Assembly (NCBI RefSeq): GCF_013302895.1
Contig: NZ_VJOK01000001.1
Location: 7,475,767-7,539,766 of the forward strand
Origin: Streptomyces albus subsp. chlorinus
Lineage (GTDB): Bacteria > Actinomycetota > Actinomycetes > Streptomycetales > Streptomycetaceae
Direction of reading: 5' to 3'
DNA: 64,000 nt
Positions within the stretch are counted from its first letter, which is position 1. Each line of letters opens with the position of its first letter. Of the stretch, positions 8,442 through 25,248 are shown one piece after another. The position numbers and the translations under genes were made by a program. The notes below the pieces were generated by a model. The model saw nothing but the letters and a program-made list of their open reading frames with translations. It was not told where the DNA came from and did not search any database.

Positions 8442-11400
8442 GTGAGCGATGAAGCAGTCGTCCAGGCGCGGACAGCGGAAAGCGACCCCCTCGGTCGTGA
8501 CCCGCACGCGCCGACCGCGGTACGTGCGGCGGTGGCACGCGCACTGGAGCTGGCACCGGAGGAGTTGGAGGACGACCGAGACCTGTTCGAACTCGGCCTC
8601 GACTCCCTGACGTTGATGTCCCTCGTGGGCACCTGGCGGCGCGCGGGCAGCACCGTCACCTTCCAGGACCTCACGCGCGAGCCGACCCTCCGAGCCTGGA
8701 CGGCCCTGCTCGAGCGGGCGCGGCGCGACGACGCACCCGCCCCCGCACAACCCGCCCCACCGGAGGTGGCGGCCCCCGAGGCGGATCCCGGCTCCTCCTT
8801 CCCGCTGGCCACGATGCAGCACGCCTACTGGATCGGACGACAGGACGGACAGCCCCTCGGCGGGGTCGCCGCGCACTTCTACGTCGAACTCGACGGCCAC
8901 GAGGTCGATCCGTCCCGGCTTGAGGCCGCCCTGCGGGCCCTCGTGCGGCGGCACGGCATGCTCAGGGCCGTTTTCGACGAGGAGGGCCGCCAGCGCTTCG
9001 GCGCCGCGGGCGTGCCGCTCACCGTCCACGACCTGCGTGCACGCACCGCCGACGAGGCCGCGTCGGAGCTGGAGCTGCTGCGCGAGCGCAACACCCACCA
9101 ACGCCCGGACATCACCGCGGGCGAGGTCTTCCGCGCGGCCCTGTGCCTGCTCCCCGACGGGGGGACCCGGTTGCAGATCGACCTGGACATGATGGCCGGT
9201 GACGCACTGAGCCTCCGGGTCCTCCTGTCCGACCTGCGCCGTTTCTACGAGTGCCCCGACGACCCGCCGCGCGAGCTGGGCCTCGACTACCGGCGGTACC
9301 TCGCCGAGCACGACGTGAGGCGAAGGGCCGAACGCGCACAGCACGCCGCCTGGTGGCGCGAGCGCCTCCCGGACCTGCCCCGCGCCCCGCGGCTGCCGAC
9401 GGCCGTCGACCCGCTCACCCCGGTCAGCGCGGAGGACAGCACGCTCACCCACTCCCGCCGCCTGCACCACTGGCTCGGCCCCGCCGACAAGGCCGCGCTC
9501 ATCGGCGCGGCCCGCCGGCACGGCATCACCCCCGCCGCCGCCCTGGCCACCGCCTTCGCCGAGGTCGTCGCCGCCTGGAGCGACAGCCGACGCTTCCTGC
9601 TCAACCTCCCGCTGTTCGACCGGGAGATGTTCGATCCCGAGGTGGCCCAGCTCGTCGGTGACTTCAGCAGCTCCGTCCTGCTCGACGCGGACATGAGCGC
9701 GCCGCACGCGTTCTCCCGGCAGGCCCGCGGTCTCCAGGAACGCCTGCAGGAGGCCATCTCCCACGGTGCCTACGGCGGCGTCGAGGTGCTGCGCGACCTC
9801 TCCCGCGCCGAGGGGGCCCCGGTGCTGGCTCCCGTCGTGTACACCAGCGCCATCGGCCTGGGCGAGATCTTCGAGCAGGACGTCCAGAAGTCCTTCGGCC
9901 GCCCGTCCTGGATCATCTCGCAGGGGCCGCAGGTCCACCTGGACGCGCAGGTCACCGAACTCGACGGCGGCCTCCTCCTCAACTGGGACGTGCGGGACGG
10001 CGTGTTCGAGCCGTCGGTACCCGACGCCGCGTTCGACGCCTACCGCCGCCTCATCACCCGTCTCGTGAGGGACCCCGACGCCTGGGAGCGGCCGGTGGAC
10101 GGCCTGCTCGCACCCGGCGTCCTGCCCCGGCGCGCGGTGGCGGCCCTGCCTCCCGCGCCCGTCCCGGACCGCGCCCTGCACACCCGCTTCTTCCGGCTCG
10201 CGGAGGCCGAGCCGGGCCGCACCGCCGTCGTCCGCACCACGGGTGACACGCTCAGCTACGGCGAACTCGGCCGCACGGCACGGCGGATCGCCGCGCTGCT
10301 GCGCGCCCACGGCGTGGGGGAGGGGGACACCGTCGCGGTGACCCTGCCCAAGGGCGCCGACCAGATCATCGCGGTCCTCGGCATCCTGGCCGCGGGCGCG
10401 GCCTACGCCCCCGTCGGGGTGGAACAGCCCGCCGTGCGCCGGGCACGCATCCACGCCGTGGCCGGCGCGTCCGCCGTGCTCACCGACCGGGACCACGCCC
10501 ACCTGTGCGCGGAAGTCTCCTCGGCTCCGGTGCTGTGCCTGGAGGACGCCTCAAAGGCGGAACCCGCACAGGTCGTCCAGCCGGATCCAGCGCTGCCCGC
10601 CTACGTGCTGTTCACCTCCGGCTCCACGGGAGCGCCCAAGGGCGTCGAGGTCTCGCACCGGGCGGTCGTCAACACCATCGAGGCGATGGAGGAGCAGCTC
10701 GGGCTCGGCCCCCGGGACCGCACGCTCGCGATCTCCGCGCTGGACTTCGACCTCGCCACCTGGGACATCTTCACCCCGCTGTCACTCGGCGGCCAGGTGG
10801 TCGCCGTGGGGCAGGAGCACCGCCGCGACGCCCACCACTGGGCGCGGCTGGTGCGCACACACGGGGTGACGCTGGTGCAGTGCGTGCCCGCACTGCTGGA
10901 CATGCTGATGGCCGCCGGCGAGAACGACGGCCTCGGCGACTCCCTGCGCATGGTGCTGCTCGGCGGGGACTGGGTCGGGCTCGACCAGCCCCGCAGACTG
11001 CGGGCCCTCGTGCCCGGCTGCCGTTTCGTGGCACTCGGAGGCATGACGGAGGCCGCGGTCCACTCCACGGTGTTCGAGGTGGAGGAGACCGACCCGTCCT
11101 GGAAGTCCGTCCCCTACGGCGTTCCCCTGCGCAACATGCGGGCCCGTGTCGTCGACGGGCGCGGTCGCGACTGCCCCGATCTCGTCCCCGGAGAGCTGTG
11201 GATCGGCGGCCCCGGCGTGGCGATCGGCTACCGTGCGGACCCCGAGCGCACCGCGGAACGCTTCGTCGAGCACGACGGCGACCGCTGGTACCGCAGCGGC
11301 GACCTGGCCCGCTACCGGCCCGACGGAGTGCTGGAGTTCCTCGGCCGCGCCGACCACCAGGTGAAGCTCGGCGGCCACCGCGTCGAACTCGGCGACGTCG

Positions 11401-14400
11401 AGTCCGCCCTGGAGGAGGACCCCGCCGTCCTGCACGCGGTCGCCACCGTTCTCGACACACCGGCGCGGCACCTCGCCGCGGCCGTGTCCGCCCGCGGCGA
11501 GGCACCCGACGCGGAGAAGGTCCGCCTGAGGGCTGCGGAGCGGCTGCCCGCCTACATGGTCCCCGAGCGGGTCCTCGTCCTGCGCGACCTGCCGCTGACC
11601 GCCAACGGCAAACTCGACCGCGCCGCCGTCCGCCGGGCGCTGATGGAGGCCGCCGGCCAGGACGGACCGCGCACCATGGCGCCGGCCGGTCCCGTGGAGA
11701 CGGCTGTGGCGGCCGTGTGGGCCGATCTGCTCGACGTGGCCGACGTGGGACGCGACAGCAGCTTCTTCCTGCTGGGCGGCGACTCGCTCGTCGCGACCCG
11801 TATGATCGGCCGGCTGCGCGCCACCGGATTCCCCGGCGCCCGCGTGGCCGACCTCTTCGCCCGTCCCGTACTCCAGCACTTCTGCGAGACGCTGCACCCC
11901 GCGACCGCCGCCGGTGAGCGGGCACCGGCCACCGGCCCCCTCCTCGTTCCCGACCCGGAGCACGCCCACGAGCCCTTCCCGCTCACGGACGTCCAGGCCG
12001 CCTACCACACCGGACGCGATCCCCGGTTCACGCTCGGCGGCGTCGGCACCTGGCACTACACGGAGTTCGACGGCACGGACGTCGACCTGGCCCGGCTGGA
12101 GCACGCCTGGAACACCCTCGTCCGTCGGCACGGCATGCTCCGTGCCGTCGTCGAGGACGGGCACCAGCGGGTCATGCCCGAGGTACCGCCGGTGCGCATC
12201 CCGGTGGCGGACGCCCGCCCCGGCGGCGCGGCCGAGGCCCTGGCCGGCCTGCGCGCCCGGCTGTCCCGCCAGGTCCGTGATCCCGCGCGGTGGCCGCTCT
12301 TCGCGATCGAGGCGGTGCGCTACCGCGAGGACGAGGATGCCAGCAACGAGGGCGGTGAGGTCCGCACCCGCATCGGCGTCGGTCTGGACTACCTGATGCT
12401 CGACGCGCTCTCGCTCACCACGCTCTACGCCGAACTGAACGCGCTCTACGCCGACCCGGGCCACGAACTGCCGCCCATCGACGTGACGTTCCGTGACTAC
12501 CTGACCCGCCTGACGGCGGACCCGGAGTCGGACGCGCGAGCCCGCGCCCACTGGGAGTCCCGCCTCCTGGAACTGCCACCGCCACCCGCCCTGCCCTTCG
12601 ACCGCGACCCCGCGACGCTCGGCACGCCGGTCTTCACCCGGCGTCGGCTCACCGTGCCCGCCGACGACTGGCGGGCCGTCAAGCGGGGCGCGGCCCGGTA
12701 CGGCCTCACCCCCTCCACCGTCCTGCTCGCCCTGTACGCGGAGGTCCTGGAGAGGTGGAGCGGGAGCGAAGCGGTGACCGTCACGCTCACCCTCTTCAAC
12801 CGGCGCGACGTCCACCCCCACATCCACCGGGTGCTGGGCGACTTCACCTCCCTGTCCCTCGCAGGCCACCGGCGCGAGGGCACGTCGTGGCTGGCGGCGG
12901 CCAGGGCGCTGCAACGCCGTCAGGCCGAGGACCTCGACCATGCCGACGTGCCCGTCGACTGGCTGCTACGGGAGTTCGGCCGCCGCACGGGAACGGTGGA
13001 CGCCGCCGCCCCCGTGGTGTTCACCAGCGCCATCGGCGTCGGTGACGCGACGCTGGCCGCACCGGGCACCGGCTTCCCCGCCAAGGTCTGGGGAATCTCC
13101 CAGACCCCGCAGGTCTGCCTGGACAACCAGGTCACCGAGGAGTCCGGGAACCTGGTCGTCACCTGGGACGCGGTCGAGGAGCTGTTCGCCGAAGGCACCC
13201 TGGACGCGATGTTCGCCGCCTACGAAAGGCTGCTGCGGCACCTCGTCGCCGCCGACTGGGAGGCGCCTCTCCCGGATCTGGTGCCCGCGTCCCAGTACGA
13301 GCGGCGGGCCGCCACGGCACGGGAGGCCGCCCTCGAACCGGTGGCCCCTCGCCTGCTGCACGAGGCGTTCTTCACCCACGCGGCCACCACCCCCGACCGC
13401 ACCGCCCTCGTCACGACGGCAGGGCAGGAGGTGACCTACGGGACCCTGGCCCGGCAGGCCCTGCGCGTCGCCGCGACGCTCGGCGACGCGGGCGTACGCC
13501 CGGGGAACCTGGTCGCGGTCACCCTGCCCAAGGGCCCGGAGCAGATCGCGGCGGTCCTGGGCGTCCTCGCGGCCGGGGCCGCCTACGTCCCCCTCGGCCT
13601 CGAACACCCCGCGGCACGACTGGAACGGGTGCACGCCACCGCCGGATTCGAGGTCGTCCTCGGACACTGGCCCACCAGGAAGGCGCCCGGCCCCCGCCGC
13701 CTGTCCTTCGCGGACACGCAGGACCATGAACCGCTGCCCGCGCCCCGTGAGGCGTCCCCGCGGACGCCGGCCTACGTGATCTTCACTTCGGGCTCCACGG
13801 GCGAACCCAAGGGAGTCGAGATCGCCCACGCCGCCGCCTGGAACACGATCGCCGACATCAACGCCCGGCACGGCATCACCGGGGACGACCGCGTCTTCGC
13901 CCTCTCGGCGCTGGACTTCGACCTGTCCGTGTACGACGTCTTCGGCCTGCTCGCCGCAGGCGGTTCCCTCCTGCTGCCCACCGAGGACGAGCGCCGCGAA
14001 CCGGCCCGCTGGCCGCACCTGCTGGAGCGGTACGGCGTCACCGTCTGGAACAGCGTGCCCGCCCTGCTCGACCTGCTGCTCGACGCCGACGAACAGGGTG
14101 GCGGGGAAGGCGGCCGGATAGGAAAGCTGCGGACCGCACTGGTCTCCGGCGACTGGATCGGCCTCGACCTGCCCGCCCGGCTCAGGGCCCGGACCGCGCG
14201 GCCCTGCTCCTTCGTCGCCATGGGCGGAGCCACGGAAGCCGCCATCTGGTCCAACACCCTCACCGTCACCGATCCGGACCCCCGGTGGGTCTCCATCCCC
14301 TATGGCCGCCCCCTGACCGGGCAGCACTACCGCGTGGTCGACCGGGACGGCCGGGACTGCCCCGACTGGACGCCCGGCGAACTGTGGATCGGCGGCGCCG

Positions 14401-15187
14401 GGCTGGCCCGCGGCTACCTCGCCGACCCGGTGCGCACGGCCGAGAAGTTCGTCGAGCGGGACGGGCAGCGCTGGTACCGGACGGGCGACCTGGGCAGGTT
14501 CCGGGGCGACGGATTGCTGGAGTTCCTCGGCAGGCTCGACAGCCAGCTGAAGATCGCCGGCCACCGCATCGAGGCGGGAGAGATCGAGGCCGCCCTGGAA
14601 GCGCACCCGGCCATCGCGCGGGCCGCCGTCGTGGCCGTGGGGGAGCGCACCGCCAAGCGCCTGGTCGCCTTCGCCGTACCGCAGGGCCCCACCGCGAGCG
14701 GTGCCTTTGCCACCGAGCCGGTCCCCGCCGGATCCCCCACACCCGCCGAGAGCCCCGAACTCACCAGGGAACTGACCGGCCTGCTGGCGGAAAGGGTGCC
14801 GGCCTACGCCGTCCCGTCCCGCGTCCTTCTCCTGCCCACGCTGCCCCTCACCACGAACGGCAAGGTCGACCGGGGAGCCCTGGCCGGCATGGCGGGACCG
14901 CGGACGGTGCCCGCCGGCGGCGAACCGCCACGGTGCGGGACCGAAGAGGCCCTCGCCGGACTCTGGCACGAGTACCTGCCGCACTGGGTGCCGGACCGCA
15001 ACGCCAACTTCTTCACCGCCGGCGGCGACAGCCTCACCGCGCTGCGCCTGCTGACCGCGATCGAGCGCCGGTTCGGGGCAACCGTGCCCGTCCGCCGCTT
15101 CTTCGCCGCACCGACCATCGCCGCGCTCGCCGCGGACATCACCCGCACGCTAGCGGCCCACGAGACCGCCTACGAGACCGGAGAGCT

Positions 15188-15191
<4 letters not shown>
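8442..15191 (+). CDS. metallophore NRPS 1: ArCP-Cy-A-PCP-Cy-A-PCP
   Basis: 2249 residues from GTG 8442 (GGAAGG upstream). An aryl carrier domain (Ser55 in LGLDSL) takes the salicyl group. Cyclisation domain 1 (about 120-560) has the Cy signature DMMAGD and VVYTSAIG. Adenylation domain 1 (about 580-1065) has FTSGSTGAPKG. The first carrier Ser is Ser1115. Cy domain 2 (about 1180-1600) has DYLMLD, adenylation domain 2 follows (about 1630-2150), and the last carrier is Ser2197. Specificity residues aligned by eye give D-L-Y-N-L-S-M-I-W for A2, a cysteine code, but D-L-W-Q-L-G-L-V-H for A1, closer to threonine/serine codes. The predicted intermediate is a salicyl-oxazoline-thiazoline on the carrier. 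There is no epimerase and no MbtH gene in the cluster. It overlaps the next NRPS by 4 bp. Confidence 0.92.
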
Positions 15192-20760
<5,569 letters not shown>

Positions 20761-20764
<4 letters not shown>

Positions 20765-21912
20765 CCAAGCCTGTGATCGGGGTCCTGGGTGCCTCCGGGG
20801 CGGTCGGCCGGGCCGCCGTACGGGAACTGCGCGCGCTCGGCCACACCGGACTCCGCCTGGGAGGGCGGACCGCCTCAGCGCTGTGCGCGGTCGCGAAGGA
20901 GGATCCCGCAGGGCACGACGAGACAGTCCGTGCCGACGCGACCGCACCGGACGGCCTGCGCGCCTTCGCCGGGGGCTGCGACGTCGTCCTCAACTGTGCC
21001 GGCCCCACCTACCGGCTCCGCGCCACGGTGGCCTCCGCGGCCCTCGCCGCCGGTGCCCACTGCGTCGACGTCGCCGGGGACGACCCGGCCGCCGAGGACC
21101 TCCGCAAGGGCGGCGATCCGGCCCGCGACGGCCGCACCGTCGTCCTGTCGGCGGGAGCACTGCCCGGACTGTCGAGTCTCCTGCCGCGCTGGCTGGCCGG
21201 GCAGGGACTGGACAGCGCCGCCGCGCTGACCGCGCACTGCGGTGGCCTGGAGGCATGCTCGCCGACGGTGGCGCACGACCTGCTGCTCTCCCTCACCTCC
21301 GGGGGCGCGGACGGCGCCGCCTACGGCGAGGCGCTCGCGGCCGTGCGCGGCGGGCGGCGCGCGTCACGCGTCCTGCGCACGGCCGAGGACACGGAACACG
21401 AGGCGTTCCCCGGCCGGGTCGCCGTGCAGCCCTACCTCAGCGGCGAGAGCGAACGCCTCGCCACCGCCCTGGGCCTGGACCGGCTCGACTGGTACAACGT
21501 CCACCCCGGCCCCGCCGTACGCGCCCTGCTCAACCTCCTGCCGGGACGTCTCGCAGCCGGAGACGACCCGGACCGGCTCGCGGAGCGGCTGATCCTCGCC
21601 GCCGATCTCGACCTGGCCGGACGCAGGCCCTACTACGTCATGGACTTCGCACTGTCGGGCACCGCGTCAGGACGGCCGGCCACGGCGGGCGTGACCCTGC
21701 GCGCGGCCAGCAGCTACCGCCTCACCGCGGCCGTGGGCGCGCTCGCGGCGGACGCGGTGGTGCGCGGCGAGGTCCCGGCGGGCGTGCACTTCGCCTGCGA
21801 CGTGCTGGACCCGGACGCCGTGGTCGGGCACCTGCGGTCACGTGGGGCCGCCGACTTCCGGCTCACCGGCGCGGCGGCCGGCGCCGGACAGGCGGAAGAA
21901 GGTGTGCTGTGA
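20761..21912 (+). CDS. saccharopine-dehydrogenase-like NAD(P)-binding oxidoreductase
   Basis: 383 residues. The N-terminus has a Rossmann nucleotide-binding loop (GVLGASGAVGRAAVREL) followed by VVLNCAGP and the CVDVAGD segment, as in saccharopine dehydrogenase-like and related reductases. The C-terminal half includes LSAGALPGLSSLLPRWL, which resembles trans-acting enoyl-reductase-like family members. It overlaps both neighbours by 4 bp, so it is translated with the cluster. The coelibactin locus has a corresponding gene of unassigned role. It may reduce or tailor a ring imine or carboxyl, but the reaction cannot be deduced here. It is unlike the thiazolinyl imide reductase encoded next. Confidence 0.75.
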
Positions 21913-23996
21913 GCGAACCGTCGCCGCTGCGCGTACTGGTCTGCGGCACCAATTTCGGCCGCTTCTACGCCGAGGCGGTACGCCGGCGCCCCGGATACAT
22001 CCTGGCCGGCATGCTGAGCCGGGGTTCGCAAGCGTCCCGGGCGTATGCCCGGAGCCTGGACGTCCCGTACCACACGGACCTCGACGACCTCCCGGCAGAC
22101 ATCGACGCCGCCTGCGTCGCGGTGAGTTCCTCCATCTCGGGCGGCCGGGGGACCGAACTGGCCAGAGCACTCATGGACCGGGGCATCCACGTCCTCCAAG
22201 AACACCCCGTCCACCTCACCGAACTGACGGAAAACCTCAAACACGCCCGTGAGCGGGGGGTGCAGTACCGCCTCAACACCCACTATCCGCACGTCGCCCC
22301 GGTCCGCACCTTCATCGAGGCGGCCCGCCGGCTGGTCGCACGGCAGCGGCCGCTCTTCGTGGACGCCGCCACCCCGGTCCACCTGATGCACCCCCTGGTG
22401 GACATCCTCGGCCAGGCGATGGGCACGCTGCGGCCGTGGCGGTTCGCGGACCCGGCGCCGCTGCCCGCAGGGATCGGACCGCAGCCGTTCCGTTCCCTGC
22501 ACGGCGTGTTCGCCGGCGCGCCCCTCACCCTGCGGGTGCACCACCAGCTCGACCCCGCCGACCGGGACAACCACGCCCTGCACTGGCACCGGATCTCCGT
22601 CGGAACCGAGGGGGGAGTGCTCACCCTGGCCGACACCCACGGCCCCGTGCTGTGGAGCCCCCGGCTGCACATCGGGCGGGACGCGGACCGGCGGTTCGTC
22701 CTCGACGGTCCGGGCACCGGCGGACTGGGGCTCGCGACCACGACCGTCGTCGGCACCACGGGGTCCTTCCGCACGGTCTTCTCCGACCTGTGGCCCGAAG
22801 CGATCGGCACGGCACTCGACGGCCTCCGCGAGGCTGTCGCCCACGGCGGGGACGCCTTGCGCGCGGGCCAGTACGACCTGGCCGTGTGCCGTATCTGGAC
22901 CGACCTCGCGGCCCGGCTGGGACCACCCGAGATCGTTCGGCCCGCCGCGCCCCGGCCCCTCGCGGTCAGTGACGTCCTCCCCACGCCGGAGGGGCTCACG
23001 CACGACACCGCTCCGCACCCGGAACCGGGCCCGCCTCCTTGCGGCCGGGCCGACGCACGTCCGGCCACCGCCGGGGAGCCGGCCCGCTCCTCACCGGAGC
23101 CGGCCCCGGCCCGGCCCGCCGACGCCGCCCCGTACTCTCCCTCTGCCGAGTTCTTCGACCTCTTCGCCGCCGAGCACACCGCGACCTCCAGCGCCCCCGC
23201 CGTCGCGGCCCTCCTCGCCGACGCCGATCTGAGCACCGGGCCGGTCGTCGACATCGGCGCGGGCACCGGTCTGGTGACCGAGGCCGTCGCCCGGGCCCGG
23301 CCGGACGCGGAGATCATCGCCTGCGAACCGTCGGCCGGCATGCGCGCCGTGCTCACCAGCCGGGTCTTCAGCGACGAGGATCTGCGAACGCGGGTCACCG
23401 TGACCGCGGACTCCGCTCCCGACCTGGACCTTCCGGACCGGATCAGTGCCGTCCTGCTCTGCGGCGTCCTCGGCCACCTCGACGCCGAAGGGCGGGCCAG
23501 GCTGTGGCGGCGGCTGAGACGGCGACTGGCACCCGACGGGCTCGTACTCGTCGAACTCATGCAGTGGAGAAGCCCCTCGGTCCTTCCCGAGACCCGGCTC
23601 GCCACTGCCCACGCCGGACGCCATCGCTACGAATGGTCCTTCGGCGCAGCACCCGAGGGGACACGGGACGGAGTGATGCGCCTGCACTCCACCTGGCGGG
23701 TCTACCGGGACGGCGCCACCCAGGCGGAACGCGAAGTGCGCGACTCCTACCGCTGGGTGCCCTTCGGCCTCGAGGAGGTGGTGGCCGAGTCCGGCATGGC
23801 GGCACGCGCGCTGCCCACCCGCCCCGGAGCACCCCCACTGGCCGTACTCACCCGAGAACCCGGCGGCCCCGACACAGCCGGCGGGCGGCAGCCGCCGCCC
23901 GCGCGGACCGCCTCCGGCGGCCCGGACGCCCCGCGCACCGCCCCTTCGCACGCCCCCTCCTCCAACGACGGCCAGGACACCCATGACACCCCCTGA
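21909..23996 (+). CDS. thiazolinyl imide reductase fused to a SAM methyltransferase
   Basis: 695 residues from GTG 21909 (GTGA overlap). Residues 1 to about 355 match the PchG/Irp3/YbtU thiazolinyl imide reductases: an N-terminal LRVLVCGTNFGRFYAEAV nucleotide-binding loop, EHPVHLTEL and the RLNTHYPHV segment. They reduce a carrier-bound thiazoline to a thiazolidine with NADPH. A Pro/Ala-rich linker (about 375-415) leads to a class I methyltransferase (about 418-640) with VVDIGAGTGLVTEAVA and an acidic CEPSAGMRAVL. The methyltransferase half is clearly homologous to the free methyltransferase at 26164-26892. Reductases of this family are usually stand-alone, so the fusion is notable. It overlaps the P450 gene by 14 bp. 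Confidence 0.88.
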   Translation: MSEPSPLRVLVCGTNFGRFYAEAVRRRPGYILAGMLSRGSQASRAYARSLDVPYHTDLDDLPADIDAACVAVSSSISGGRGTELARALMDRGIHVLQEHPVHLTELTENLKHARERGVQYRLNTHYPHVAPVRTFIEAARRLVARQRPLFVDAATPVHLMHPLVDILGQAMGTLRPWRFADPAPLPAGIGPQPFRSLHGVFAGAPLTLRVHHQLDPADRDNHALHWHRISVGTEGGVLTLADTHGPVLWSPRLHIGRDADRRFVLDGPGTGGLGLATTTVVGTTGSFRTVFSDLWPEAIGTALDGLREAVAHGGDALRAGQYDLAVCRIWTDLAARLGPPEIVRPAAPRPLAVSDVLPTPEGLTHDTAPHPEPGPPPCGRADARPATAGEPARSSPEPAPARPADAAPYSPSAEFFDLFAAEHTATSSAPAVAALLADADLSTGPVVDIGAGTGLVTEAVARARPDAEIIACEPSAGMRAVLTSRVFSDEDLRTRVTVTADSAPDLDLPDRISAVLLCGVLGHLDAEGRARLWRRLRRRLAPDGLVLVELMQWRSPSVLPETRLATAHAGRHRYEWSFGAAPEGTRDGVMRLHSTWRVYRDGATQAEREVRDSYRWVPFGLEEVVAESGMAARALPTRPGAPPLAVLTREPGGPDTAGGRQPPPARTASGGPDAPRTAPSHAPSSNDGQDTHDTP

Positions 23997-25248
23997 GCAC
24001 TCGACGGCGTCCCACGCCTCCGGCCACCCTCGCGCCAATGCCGCACCGGACTCCGCCACCCTTCCCCCGGACTTCCCGATCCGGCGCGGCAGCCCCTTCG
24101 CCGCGCCCGCACAGTACGCCGCCCTGCGCGCCCACGACCCGGTCGCCCGCGTCACCCTGCCGACCAGGAAGGAAGCCTGGGTGGTCACGCGCTACGACGA
24201 TGTCCGCGAACTGCTCTGCGACCCCCGCGTCAGCGCCGACATCCGCCGTCCGGGTTTCCCGGCACTCGGCGAGGGAGAACAGGAGGCCGGGGCCAGGTTC
24301 CGTCCCTTCATCCGGACCGACGCCCCCGAGCACACCAAGTACCGGCGGATGCTCCTGCCGGCGTTCACGGTGCGTCGGGTCCGGGCGATGCGCTCGGCCG
24401 TGCAGGCTCGCGTGGACGAGATCCTGGACGGCATGCTCGCCGCCGGCGGCCCCGTGGACCTCGTCTCCGCGTACGCCAACGCCGTCTCCACCTCGGTGAT
24501 CTGCGAACTGCTCGGCATCCCGCGCGAGGACCTGGAGTTCTTCCGGGACGTCACCCGGGTCTCCGGCTCCCGGAACAGCACCGCCGAACAGGTCTCCGCA
24601 GCCCTCGGCGGCCTCTTCGGCCTGCTCGCCCAACTCGTCACCGAACGGCGGGAGGAACCGCGCGACGACCTGATCTCCCAGCTCGTCACCGACCACCTCG
24701 CCACCGGCAACGTGACCATGGAAGAGCTGCTGTCCACCCTCGGCATCACCATCAACGCCGGCCGCGAGACCACCACCAGCATGATCGCCCTGAGCACCCT
24801 GCTCCTCCTGGACCGGCCGGAGCTGATGGAGGAACTTCGCCGCGACCCCTCGCTCACCCCCGCCGCCGTCGACGAACTCCTGCGCGTCCTGTCCGTCGCC
24901 GACTCCATCCCCCTGCGGGTGGCCGCCGAGGACATCGACCTGTCCGGCCGGACGATCCCCGCCGGCGACGGCGTCATCGCCCTCCTGGCCGGGGCCAATC
25001 ACGATCCCGAACGGTTCGGCGAGCCGGAGCGGGTCGACTTCCACCGCACCGACAACCACCATGTCGCGTTCGGCCACGGCGTCCACCAGTGCCTCGGACA
25101 GCACCTGGCCCGGCTGGAGCTGGAAATCGCCCTGGCGACACTCATCCGCCGGGTTCCCACCCTCCGCCTCGCCGGGACCCGCGACGACATCGCCATCAAG
25201 CACGACTCGGCCACCTTCGGCCTCGAAGAACTGAGGGTGACCTGGTGA
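23983..25248 (+). CDS. cytochrome P450, probably CYP105 family
   Basis: 421 residues, normal for a soluble actinobacterial P450. The heme-binding loop is FGHGVHQCLGQH with ligand Cys370; the I-helix has AGRETTTS in place of the common AG-ET pattern; the ExxR helix region DELLRV precedes it. It starts inside the 3' end of the reductase gene and overlaps the thioesterase gene by GTGA, so it belongs to the operon. The coelibactin locus has CYP105N1 at this position. The likely role is hydroxylation or ring oxidation of the metallophore, with electrons plausibly from the ferredoxin at 5415-5636. The exact site is unknown. Confidence 0.9.
   Translation: MTPPEHSTASHASGHPRANAAPDSATLPPDFPIRRGSPFAAPAQYAALRAHDPVARVTLPTRKEAWVVTRYDDVRELLCDPRVSADIRRPGFPALGEGEQEAGARFRPFIRTDAPEHTKYRRMLLPAFTVRRVRAMRSAVQARVDEILDGMLAAGGPVDLVSAYANAVSTSVICELLGIPREDLEFFRDVTRVSGSRNSTAEQVSAALGGLFGLLAQLVTERREEPRDDLISQLVTDHLATGNVTMEELLSTLGITINAGRETTTSMIALSTLLLLDRPELMEELRRDPSLTPAAVDELLRVLSVADSIPLRVAAEDIDLSGRTIPAGDGVIALLAGANHDPERFGEPERVDFHRTDNHHVAFGHGVHQCLGQHLARLELEIALATLIRRVPTLRLAGTRDDIAIKHDSATFGLEELRVTW

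Noticed and set aside
8439..10502. Long open frame on the minus strand opposite NRPS 1 (687 codons)
   Set aside because: It lies entirely within the NRPS gene in antisense, lacks any recognisable domain and arises from G+C-rich codon structure. The same applies to other long antisense frames across 10.7-24.2 kb.
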